Source: Caulobacteraceae bacterium (GTDB taxonomy: Bacteria; Pseudomonadota; Alphaproteobacteria; Caulobacterales; Caulobacteraceae). From it: 5,334 nucleotides of DNA. The DNA lies in assembly GCA_947479185.1 (NCBI GenBank), contig CANJYY010000217.1:1-5334 (forward strand). Direction: 5' to 3'. This document shows, in pieces, positions 1-5,334 of this stretch (position 1 is the first letter of the stretch; each line of letters starts with the position of its first letter). The translations under genes and the position numbers were made by a program. The notes beneath the pieces were generated by a model, which made no database searches, was not told the origin of the DNA, and saw nothing but the letters and a program-made list of their open reading frames with translations.

Positions 1-1788
1 CAGGCCGGCCAGCACCAGCCGGTCGGCCCGCAGCAGGCGCGCCTCGAGCGCCCCGAGAATGCGCAGGCGTGGATGCGGCGCGCCGGTCGAGCGCACGGTC
101 TCGCCCTCGAGCAGGGCCGCGACCAGGTCGCTGAAGGCGCGGGCGCTGACGGGCGGCAGGGCGTCGCCGTTGGTGATCAGCCCCGAAAGAAGCGTCGCCG
201 CCGCCTCGCCGGCCGGGCCCGACCAGACCATCTGGCCGCCGAGCGCTTCAAGCGCCTGGGCCAGGCCGCGGGTGGCCGACGCCACGGGCGCGGGCGCCTC
301 GGTGAACGCCCCGGCCGCCAGATCGAGCGCCGCATAGAGCGCCCGGGCCAGGTCGAGCGCATCCGGTTCCGCCGCCAGCTTTCGCAGAATGACATCGCGG
401 TCGGCGGCGCGGGGGCCGCGCAGGGCGACCGCTTCCAGACAGGCGGCGGCGACCGCGAGAGCGTCCGCCTCACGGCCGAGCCGGGTCAGGGGATGTTTGA
501 GGATCGCCAGCAGGGCCACGGGCGACAGCGGATCCACCGCCCAGTCCGCCACCAGCCGCGCCAGGATCCCGACGGGAAAGCCGGCCATGGGCTCGCCGGC
601 CGAGGCGTCGGCCAGCACGCCGAACTGCGCCAGCCGGGCGCTGACCCGGCGGGCGAGCGCCAGGTCCGGGGTCACCAGGGCGGCGGTCAGGCCGGGCGTC
701 TCCAGGGTTTCGCGCAGCAGCAGGGCGCAGACGTCGGCCGCCTCCTCTTCCTGCCGGGTGGCGATGACCGACAGGCCCTTGAGCCCCTCGACCAGCGGAT
801 CGACGCCCCCGGCCTTGCCCTCGACCCGCAGGTCGCGCAGCACGTCACGCCAGTCGGCGGTGGCCTCGGCCGGGCGCAGGGCCTCGTTGATCAGGCGCCG
901 GCGCCAGCGTCCGGCGGAATCGGCGTCCGGCCGCCAGGCGATCACCTGGTTCCGGGTGACGCCCGACTCTTCGAGCAGCCGCTTCATGGCGCCCTGGGGG
1001 TGCTGGTCGTCGACGCTGGCCCAGGCCTTGTCGGCCAGGCCTTCGTCGAGTCCCGGCAGGATCACCGCGCCCCGCGGGCAGCCGGCGATGACCCGCAGCA
1101 GTCTGGCCGTGGCCGGAGCCGTGCCGGTCGAGCCAGCGGCGATCAGCGGATGCTCGGGCGGGTTATCCGTCCACTGGGCGGCCAGGGCGTTGAGCAGCTG
1201 GACCCGTCGCCAGGTGACGTCGACCAGCCCCATCTCGGCCAGCCGCGCCGGCCAGGCCTCGAGCGCCACGCGCAGCACGTCGGCGGACTTGCGCCAGTGG
1301 GCCGCCATGTCGATGTCGACCAGCCGGTCGAGCCGGGCGGCGCCGTCCTCGACCTCCTCGATCTGCACACCGTCGAGGAAGCGGCCCAGGGCGTCGGCGA
1401 GTTCGAGCGCGCCGGCGGCGTCGAGGTGGCGGCCGAGATCCTTGCGGTCGGCCACCAGCCGCGCCAGCTCGAAGCGGCGACGCAGCGGGTCGATGGCCGG
1501 GGGAATGTCGAGCGACAGGTCGCCCGGCTCGAACGGCGGCTCGCCCTCATCGAGGTCGCCGATGGCGCGGATCTGCGGCAGCAGAACCGCCCGCCCCCCG
1601 GCCGCGCCGACGAAGGCCTCGGCAAGCGCCCGCGCGCCGCGCCGGGTGGGGGTGAACACGACCGCACCGGCCAAAGCTTCCGGCTCCGGCAGCGCCGTCA
1701 GCAGGCCGGCGGCGAGGTCGTCGAGAAAGGGCCGCTGCGCCGGGATCGAGAACCAGCGGGGCGCCGGATGCTCGAACAGGGCGCTCAT
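1..1788 (-). CDS. addB: Double-strand break repair protein AddB, alphaproteobacterial type (partial, C-terminus beyond window)
   Basis: AddB is the non-motor partner of AddA in the AddAB helicase-nuclease, which resects double-strand breaks in the cytoplasm to load RecA. I translated 596 codons from the ATG at 1788 to base 1 without a stop; the gene continues past the window edge. Visible family marks are FTPTRRGARAL (about residues 44-54), GSTGTAPAT (219-227), GAVILPGLD (240-248) followed by an HPQ (263-265), LKHPL (430-434), and RLLRADRLVLAGL at the last visible residues, which in this family leads into the conserved NEGxWP segment. The N-terminus has no GxxxxGKT Walker A, as expected for the alphaproteobacterial form and unlike Bacillus AddB. 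Family members are about 1000 residues, so the C-terminal nuclease domain is not visible. The start overlaps the murU stop as ATGA, with only a weak ribosome site (CAGG), so translation is probably coupled. addA is expected next, by inference. Confidence 0.95.
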   Translation of the reverse strand, partial: MSALFEHPAPRWFSIPAQRPFLDDLAAGLLTALPEPEALAGAVVFTPTRRGARALAEAFVGAAGGRAVLLPQIRAIGDLDEGEPPFEPGDLSLDIPPAIDPLRRRFELARLVADRKDLGRHLDAAGALELADALGRFLDGVQIEEVEDGAARLDRLVDIDMAAHWRKSADVLRVALEAWPARLAEMGLVDVTWRRVQLLNALAAQWTDNPPEHPLIAAGSTGTAPATARLLRVIAGCPRGAVILPGLDEGLADKAWASVDDQHPQGAMKRLLEESGVTRNQVIAWRPDADSAGRWRRRLINEALRPAEATADWRDVLRDLRVEGKAGGVDPLVEGLKGLSVIATRQEEEAADVCALLLRETLETPGLTAALVTPDLALARRVSARLAQFGVLADASAGEPMAGFPVGILARLVADWAVDPLSPVALLAILKHPLTRLGREADALAVAAACLEAVALRGPRAADRDVILRKLAAEPDALDLARALYAALDLAAGAFTEAPAPVASATRGLAQALEALGGQMVWSGPAGEAAATLLSGLITNGDALPPVSARAFSDLVAALLEGETVRSTGAPHPRLRILGALEARLLRADRLVLAGL

Positions 1789-2507
1789 CCGGCCAGCCTG
1801 GCTTCGGCCTGATCGCGGGCGACCGGATCGCCGACATGCATCCACAGGCCCGTGGGCGCGACGCCATGCACCCGGCCCGTTTCCGTCAGCCGCTTCCAGA
1901 TCGGCAGCAGGCCGAACGGCCCGTCAGGCCCGCCCGAGACCACCGACGGCTTGGCGATATGGACGCCGACATAGACCAGCGGCGCGGACTCGCCGGCGTC
2001 CTTGAAGCGAACCTCGCCGGTCTCCGCCACGAACAGGTCGCCGGTGGCGTGGAAGCCCATCGACTGCGCCGTCGAGGCCGTCAGCAGGCAGACGTCCATG
2101 TGCTCGGGGTCCCAGGCGGCGGCCACCGCCTCCAGCGCCTGGCCGTCGTCGTCGATCCAGACAGAGTCGATGTTGGCCACCCAGAAGGGCGTATCCGGCA
2201 GCAGATGCAGCGCATGTCTGATGCCGCCGCCGGTCTCCAGCGGTTCGGCCCGCTCGTCGGAGATGATCAGGCGCGGCATGACGCCGGTGGCGCTGCGCGC
2301 CAGGAGGTGCGCTTCCAGCCGGTCGGCGAAGGCGTGGACGTTGACCACGGCCGTCTCGACCCCGACCTGGGCCAGCCGGTCGAGCATGTGGTCGATCAGG
2401 GCCCGGCCGCCGACCTCGACCAGCGCCTTGGGCCGGTCGTTGGTCAGGGGCCGCATGCGGGTGCCGAGGCCCGCGGCCAGCACCATCGCCGTTTTGGGGC
2501 CGCTCAT
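1785..2507 (-). CDS. murU: MurU-type nucleotidyltransferase, N-acetylmuramate alpha-1-phosphate uridylyltransferase
   Basis: The 240-residue product is a compact sugar-phosphate nucleotidyltransferase. In the MurU family it converts MurNAc-alpha-1-phosphate and UTP to UDP-MurNAc and pyrophosphate, the last step of a cytoplasmic peptidoglycan-recycling shortcut. The N-terminal signature is clear: LAAGLGTRMRPLT (10-22) with PKAL and its conserved lysine at K27. Further marks are LETGGGI (90-96), an NxD metal/nucleotide site at N102-D104, and WMHVGDP (212-218) near the C-terminus. The start at 2507 is preferred over a GTG at 2597 because the fold begins at MSGPKTAMVLAAG and a GGAGG lies 7 bases upstream of this ATG. 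Its position directly after amgK is the main reason to call MurU and not a mannose-1-phosphate guanylyltransferase or glucose-1-phosphate thymidylyltransferase, which share these motifs. It overlaps both neighbours by 4 bases. The position where related enzymes often carry Asp before VGTP is His214 here. Confidence 0.86.
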   Translation of the reverse strand: MSGPKTAMVLAAGLGTRMRPLTNDRPKALVEVGGRALIDHMLDRLAQVGVETAVVNVHAFADRLEAHLLARSATGVMPRLIISDERAEPLETGGGIRHALHLLPDTPFWVANIDSVWIDDDGQALEAVAAAWDPEHMDVCLLTASTAQSMGFHATGDLFVAETGEVRFKDAGESAPLVYVGVHIAKPSVVSGGPDGPFGLLPIWKRLTETGRVHGVAPTGLWMHVGDPVARDQAEARLAG

Positions 2508-3595
2508 GCCCGCGCCTCCGCCGGCACATGGGCGTCGAACCAGGCCTTCATGCCGGCCATCGACGGATCGGCGAGGCAGCTGTCGAGATAGCGCCACAGC
2601 CGGGGCAGCATGTCCTCGTACCGCGGCTTGCCGTCGCGCACGACCAGCCGGGCGAAGATGCCGATGATCCGGGCGACGTTTAGGGCGCCCAGCGCGTGGT
2701 AGTCGGCCAGCAGGGTCTGGCGGTCGAGGGCCGGATGGGCGGCGAAGTAGCGCTCCAGCGCCGCCGCCTCGCGCTCGGGCGAGACGTCGCGGCGGGCGTC
2801 ATGCAGCAGCATCGACAGGTCCCACATGCGGTTGGCGCGCACGGCGTCCTGGAAGTCGATCAGCCCGACCCGCGCCGGACCCTCGCGGTCGCCGAGCCAG
2901 ATCAGGTTCTCGGCGTGATAGTCGCGGTGACAGAAGACCTCGGCCGTGGCTTCGGCCCGCGCCCGGATCGGCGCCCACAAGGACTCCCACCCCGCCAGCG
3001 CCGCGGCGTCGGGGGCGAAGGCCGGCCGCAGCCTGGGCAGCCAGTCGGTGAACAGGTCGGCGGCGCTGACCAGCGCCAGGTCGTCGTAGCTGAGCAGCGG
3101 CCAGGCGACCCCGTCGAAGGCCAGCACCGCCGGCGGCCGGGCCGCGTGCATCACGGTCAGGGCGTCGATGGCGGCGTCATAGAGTTCGCCCTCATCGCCG
3201 CCGGCGGCGATGCGCGCGGCGTAGAGGTCGTCGCCCAGATCCTCCAGCACGGCCAGACCGGCGGCGGCGTCGAACGCCTCGACCTCGGGCGCCGACAGAC
3301 CGAGCGACTTCAGATAGCGGGCGCAGGCGACGAAGGCGTCGACCCGGCCGGACGCCAGACGGTAGGCGGCGTTGAAGCCGAGCGCGATCCGCTCGTCCCG
3401 CGTCGCCTCCGGCGGACAGGGCGCGGTCTCGGCCTTCGGCGGCTGGTCCATGAAGATGCGGCTGGTCCCGTCAGCCAGATGCAGCCGCTCATAGACCCGC
3501 GTGGAAGCGTCGCCGCTCATGACTTCGCGACGCGCGTCGCCGAAGCCGTGGGCTGTCAGAAAAGCGGCCTTGGCGGCCTCCCGCTCAGAACTCAA
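2504..3595 (-). CDS. amgK: AmgK-type aminoglycoside-phosphotransferase-fold kinase, probable anomeric MurNAc/GlcNAc kinase
   Basis: AmgK phosphorylates MurNAc (and GlcNAc) at the anomeric hydroxyl using ATP, giving the MurNAc-1-phosphate used by MurU. The 363-residue product has the kinase-like APH fold: a glycine-loop-like GDASTRVYERL (28-38), IFMDQPP (47-53), VLEDLGDDLY (116-125) at the hinge region, the catalytic HRDYHAEN (223-230; D225 catalytic, N230 metal), and LIDFQDA (245-251; D247 metal) followed by RMWDLSMLL. The start is TTG at 3595. Upstream in frame there is no ATG or GTG before a TGA at 3626-3628, and the next ATG (3520) would begin only two residues before the glycine loop and remove an N-terminal helix usual in the family. 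The gene overlaps tsaE by 11 bases and murU by 4. Related annotations call it simply 'phosphotransferase', and in some alphaproteobacteria it is fused to TsaE. Substrate is inferred from the fold plus the adjacent murU. Confidence 0.87.
   Translation of the reverse strand: MSSEREAAKAAFLTAHGFGDARREVMSGDASTRVYERLHLADGTSRIFMDQPPKAETAPCPPEATRDERIALGFNAAYRLASGRVDAFVACARYLKSLGLSAPEVEAFDAAAGLAVLEDLGDDLYAARIAAGGDEGELYDAAIDALTVMHAARPPAVLAFDGVAWPLLSYDDLALVSAADLFTDWLPRLRPAFAPDAAALAGWESLWAPIRARAEATAEVFCHRDYHAENLIWLGDREGPARVGLIDFQDAVRANRMWDLSMLLHDARRDVSPEREAAALERYFAAHPALDRQTLLADYHALGALNVARIIGIFARLVVRDGKPRYEDMLPRLWRYLDSCLADPSMAGMKAWFDAHVPAEARA
2515..2519 (-). promoter_or_regulatory. Ribosome binding site for murU (GGAGG)
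   Basis: Read on the minus strand, GGAGG lies 7 bases before the ATG at 2507, inside the last codons of amgK. It is the best Shine-Dalgarno match among the minus-strand genes and fixes the murU start. It suggests murU can be initiated independently as well as by coupling through the ATGA overlap. Confidence 0.75.
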
Positions 3596-4046
3596 GCGTC
3601 CGTCCCTTCCATGCGCCGTGAGGGGTCAGCCGCGCCACGCGGCCGTCCGCCCCGTCTCCCAGGCTGATGTCTATATCGAGTCGGTCGGGCGGCAGCCGAC
3701 CCTCCAGCCGCTGCGGCCATTCGATCAGGGCCGCGCCCTCGTCGAGCGCCTCGTCTAGGCCGATCTCGTACGCCTCGTCGGGACTGGTCAGCCGGTAGAG
3801 GTCGAAGTGGGCCAGCGGAAAGGCGGCGGTCTCGTAGAACTGCACCAGGGTGAAGGTCGGGCTGGGCACGTCCTCGTCCGGCGTCGTCAGGGTTCGCACG
3901 AGCGCCCGCGCCAGGGTCGACTTGCCGGCGCCCAGCGGGCCCTGCAGGCAGATCGCCTCGCCGTCACGCAGCACCCCGGCCAGGGCCGCGCCCAGACGCG
4001 ACGTGGCGGCCTCGTCCGGCAGGGCGATCTCGGCGGGAAGTCTCAT
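3585..4046 (-). CDS. tsaE: tRNA threonylcarbamoyladenosine biosynthesis ATPase TsaE
   Basis: TsaE is the small P-loop ATPase that works with TsaD and TsaB to place the threonylcarbamoyl group on A37 of ANN-decoding tRNAs (t6A). The 153-residue product is full length for the family. It has the Walker A GPLGAGKST (36-44; K42), the diagnostic PSPTFTLVQFYE (61-72), HFDLYRL (80-86), and IEWPQRL (108-114), which holds the conserved Glu-Trp. The ATG at 4046 overlaps the stop of the upstream acyltransferase gene as ATGA. The bases just before this ATG are pyrimidine-rich with no Shine-Dalgarno match, so its translation probably depends on ribosomes finishing the upstream gene. Its 3' end carries the start and ribosome site of amgK. 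The gene is normally important for growth, so the expression of its neighbours may be tied to it. Confidence 0.97.
   Translation of the reverse strand: MRLPAEIALPDEAATSRLGAALAGVLRDGEAICLQGPLGAGKSTLARALVRTLTTPDEDVPSPTFTLVQFYETAAFPLAHFDLYRLTSPDEAYEIGLDEALDEGAALIEWPQRLEGRLPPDRLDIDISLGDGADGRVARLTPHGAWKGRTLEF
3603..3610 (-). promoter_or_regulatory. Ribosome binding site supporting the TTG start of amgK (GGAAGGGA)
   Basis: On the minus strand GGAAGGGA ends 7 bases before the TTG at 3595. It lies within the codons for the TsaE C-terminus. The purine-rich run and spacing support TTG as the true start and argue against the internal ATG at 3520. Confidence 0.6.
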
Positions 4047-4918
4047 GCGAAGGGGCGATCAGGCTCGAACGGAAGGTTGCGTTCCACATAGGCCTTGATC
4101 GCGGCGCTGGCGACGGCCGCGTCGCCGTCCAGCGTCTCCGGCGCTATGGGACGACCGATCGTGACGTTGAATCGTCGCCCCGACTTGTTGAGCAGCTCAT
4201 GAAACAGGGTGATGTCGCGCAGCTCCGGCGAGAAGCGGTCGAAGAAATGGAACAGGGTCGCCCAGGGGCCTTCCACATGGACCGGGATGATCGGGGCGTC
4301 GTATTTCACCGCGACCGACACCGCCGTCGGCATCCAGACCGGATCGGTCAGCACGCCGTTCGGGTCGCGCCGCGCCAGCTTGCCGGCCGGAAAGACCATC
4401 AGCGCCCGTTCCGCCTCCATGACGGCCTTGGTCATGGTCAGGGTCAGGCGGGTTCGATCGCGGGTGCGCTTGGCGGGCGCCCACTCCACCGGGATCAAGG
4501 TCTCGTCGAACCTCGCGCAGACCCGGTGGGCGTCGGAATTGGCGTAGAAGATGATGTCCGGCCGCACGCCCTTGAGGGCGTCATAGACGGCCACCCCGTC
4601 GGCGATGCCGGTCGGATGATTGCCGACGATGATCGCCCGGCCCTCGCGCGGCAGGTGATGCAGGCCCGAGACGACGACGTCGATGCCGAGCAGATCCGAA
4701 ACAAAGTCCAGCGCCGCCTTGCCGTCCATCGGCGCGATGGCGTCGGCCATCCGGCGGGCCTTGTCGTAGCCGAGCAGCGCATGGAGCAGCGGCCGCAGGA
4801 TCGGCCAGGCGGGCGAGCCCGACAGCTTCGGCGCGCGCTCCTCGATCAGCACGTCGACGATGTGCGCCGCGCGGGCGCGGGCGTGCGGTTCGGAACGGAT
4901 GATCGCGGCGGCGTCCAT
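4043..4918 (-). CDS. Lysophospholipid acyltransferase family protein (PlsC-like, hemolysin-type acyltransferase)
   Basis: The 291-residue product looks like an acyl-CoA/acyl-ACP-dependent glycerolipid-type acyltransferase, expected at the inner face of the cytoplasmic membrane. Motif I is GNHPTGIADG (99-108) with the catalytic pair H101 and D107, in the NHPxGxxDG form seen in hemolysin-type or ornithine-lipid-type acyltransferases. Then come VEWAPAKRTRDRTR (144-157), MVFPAGKLARR (174-184), matching the FPxG block, and PIIPVHVEG (209-217). There is no signal peptide and no clear transmembrane helix; a hydrophobic stretch near 38-50 (WPILRPLLHALLG) might associate with membrane. The ATG at 4918 is the first possible start after an in-frame TAG at 4928-4930. 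The 12 bases before it are C-rich with no good ribosome site, so initiation may be weak or from a very short leader. It heads the minus-strand cluster and overlaps tsaE by 4 bases. Exact substrate is unknown; OlsA/OlsB-like and lysophosphatidate acyltransferase roles are both possible. Confidence 0.82.
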   Translation of the reverse strand: MDAAAIIRSEPHARARAAHIVDVLIEERAPKLSGSPAWPILRPLLHALLGYDKARRMADAIAPMDGKAALDFVSDLLGIDVVVSGLHHLPREGRAIIVGNHPTGIADGVAVYDALKGVRPDIIFYANSDAHRVCARFDETLIPVEWAPAKRTRDRTRLTLTMTKAVMEAERALMVFPAGKLARRDPNGVLTDPVWMPTAVSVAVKYDAPIIPVHVEGPWATLFHFFDRFSPELRDITLFHELLNKSGRRFNVTIGRPIAPETLDGDAAVASAAIKAYVERNLPFEPDRPFA

Positions 4919-5020
4919 GGGGGAACTCTACCGGCGCCCGGACTTTGCGCAATCCGGCCTAGCCGCGCCCGGGTGAAGGGCATAAAACGCCGGCCTCATC
5001 GCAGACCCCGGGAGATCGCC
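4919..5020. promoter_or_regulatory. Divergent intergenic region between the acyltransferase operon and mmsA
   Basis: This 102-base stretch is the only non-coding part of the window and must hold promoters for both directions unless transcription enters from elsewhere. On the minus strand GCTAGGCC (4956-4963), 38 bases before the acyltransferase ATG, loosely resembles the alphaproteobacterial housekeeping -10 form. On the plus strand CATAAA (4981-4986) is the only A/T-rich -10-like hexamer before mmsA, but no matching -35 lies 16-18 bases upstream. A perfect 8-base palindrome, TTGCGCAA (4945-4952), sits between the two genes. No hairpin with a T-run is visible. The promoter assignments are weak; that the region separates two divergent transcripts is well supported. 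Confidence 0.45.
5011..5015 (+). promoter_or_regulatory. Ribosome binding site for mmsA (GGAGA)
   Basis: GGAGA lies 5 bases before the ATG at 5021. It supports that start over a GTG at 4973-4975 in the same frame, which has no comparable site and would add 16 residues absent from the recognised N-terminus. Confidence 0.7.
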
Positions 5021-5334
5021 ATGCGGGACATTCGCCACTTCGTGAACGGTTCGGCCTTCGAGGGCGCGTCCGGGCGGTTCGGGGACATCTTCAACCCCAA
5101 CACCGGCGAGGTTCAGGCCCGCGTGCAACTGGCCACGCCGGCCGAGCTGGACACCGCCGTCCAGGCCGCCGCCGCCGCCTTCCCCGCCTGGTCGGCGACC
5201 AATCCCCAGCGCCGCGCGCGGGTGATGTTCGAGTTCAAACGCCTCGTCGAGGCCAACATGCAGGACCTGGCCGAGCTGCTGTCCAGCGAGCACGGCAAGG
5301 TCATCGCCGACAGCAAGGGCGACATCCAGCGCGG
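5021..5334 (+). CDS. mmsA: CoA-acylating methylmalonate-semialdehyde dehydrogenase (partial, N-terminus only)
   Basis: MmsA oxidises (methyl)malonate semialdehyde to propionyl-CoA or acetyl-CoA with NAD+ and CoA, releasing CO2; it serves valine, thymine and inositol catabolism in the cytoplasm. Only 104 codons plus two bases fall in the window, of about 500 expected, so the catalytic cysteine is not visible. The visible part begins HFVNG (6-10) and FNPNTGEV (24-31), then NPQRRARVMFEFKRL (61-75) and SSEHGKVIADSKGDIQR (88-104). The last two blocks are characteristic of the MmsA/IolA branch of the aldehyde dehydrogenase superfamily and distinguish it from generic aldehyde dehydrogenases. The gene is divergent from the tsaE cluster, so it is not part of that transcript. 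Downstream partners such as an acyl-CoA dehydrogenase or 3-hydroxyisobutyrate dehydrogenase are common in such loci but lie outside the window. Confidence 0.93.
   Translation, partial: MRDIRHFVNGSAFEGASGRFGDIFNPNTGEVQARVQLATPAELDTAVQAAAAAFPAWSATNPQRRARVMFEFKRLVEANMQDLAELLSSEHGKVIADSKGDIQR

Noticed and set aside
73..1812. A 579-codon open frame on the plus strand, opposite addB
   Set aside because: It is a mirror of addB in very GC-rich DNA. Its product is a low-complexity mix of Gly, Arg, Gln and Pro with no recognisable domain, while the minus strand gives clear AddB motifs along its full length.
389..2005. A 538-codon plus-strand frame rich in Ser, Arg and Ala
   Set aside because: It spans the addB/murU junction in antisense, has repetitive Ser/Arg/Ala composition and no domain motif; it is a shadow frame.
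1836..2591. Plus-strand frames of 251 and 221 codons opposite murU
   Set aside because: Shadow frames; the opposite strand encodes a complete nucleotidyltransferase with a GGAGG ribosome site.
2508..2597. A GTG-initiated 30-residue N-terminal extension of murU
   Set aside because: The extension overlaps amgK deeply and matches no part of the fold, and the ATG at 2507 has an ideal ribosome site and the ATGA overlap.
2696..3667. A 323-codon plus-strand frame opposite amgK
   Set aside because: Antisense to a kinase with intact HRDYHAEN and IDFQD motifs; Gly/Arg/Gln-rich with no recognised family.
4966..5012. Two CCCGGG sites and short GCCC/GGGC inverted repeats as a possible terminator or operator
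   Set aside because: The stems are only 4-6 bases, there is no T-run, and such repeats are expected by chance in DNA this GC-rich.
4928..5325. Minus-strand frames of 121 and 70 codons opposite mmsA
   Set aside because: They are antisense to a clear MmsA N-terminus that has its own ribosome site, and their Gly-rich product has no recognised motif.
1..5334. A hidden defence system, mobile element or CRISPR array
   Set aside because: Nearly every base is covered by recognisable core genes, base composition is uniform by eye, and no direct repeats, transposase motifs or tRNA genes are visible.

Overview
This is a gene-dense, GC-rich chromosomal stretch from an alphaproteobacterium, most likely Caulobacteraceae (Caulobacter, Phenylobacterium or Brevundimonas type). 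The evidence is the strong G/C bias at third codon positions, an AddB of the alphaproteobacterial type (no Walker A at its N-terminus), the gene order tsaE-amgK-murU-addB, and an MmsA N-terminus that looks caulobacterial. The genus is inference, made by recognition and not by a search.

Layout. Five genes run leftward on the minus strand with no gaps: a lysophospholipid acyltransferase-like gene (4918 to 4043), tsaE (4046 to 3585), an amgK-type sugar kinase (3595 to 2504), a murU-type nucleotidyltransferase (2507 to 1785), and addB (from 1788, running off the window at base 1). Three junctions are 4-base ATGA stop/start overlaps. The fourth, tsaE/amgK, is an 11-base overlap with a TTG start for amgK. 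A 102-base intergenic region (4919-5020) separates this cluster from a divergent gene on the plus strand, the start of mmsA (5021 to the window end, partial).

How the genes fit together. AmgK and MurU form a peptidoglycan-recycling shortcut: AmgK phosphorylates MurNAc at the anomeric position and MurU turns MurNAc-1-phosphate into UDP-MurNAc, bypassing de novo synthesis. TsaE is the ATPase of the t6A tRNA-modification complex. AddB is the nuclease/helicase-like partner of AddA in double-strand break repair; addA would be expected just beyond base 1. The acyltransferase probably acts on membrane lipids. These functions are unrelated biochemically, but the overlaps indicate one transcript and translational coupling. 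mmsA belongs to valine, propionate or inositol catabolism and is separately transcribed.

No RNA genes, mobile elements, CRISPR arrays or terminators were found. The window looks like ordinary core genome. The points most worth a second look are the coupled architecture, the TTG start buried in tsaE, and the acyltransferase heading the cluster. I do not see an undescribed defence or mobile system.
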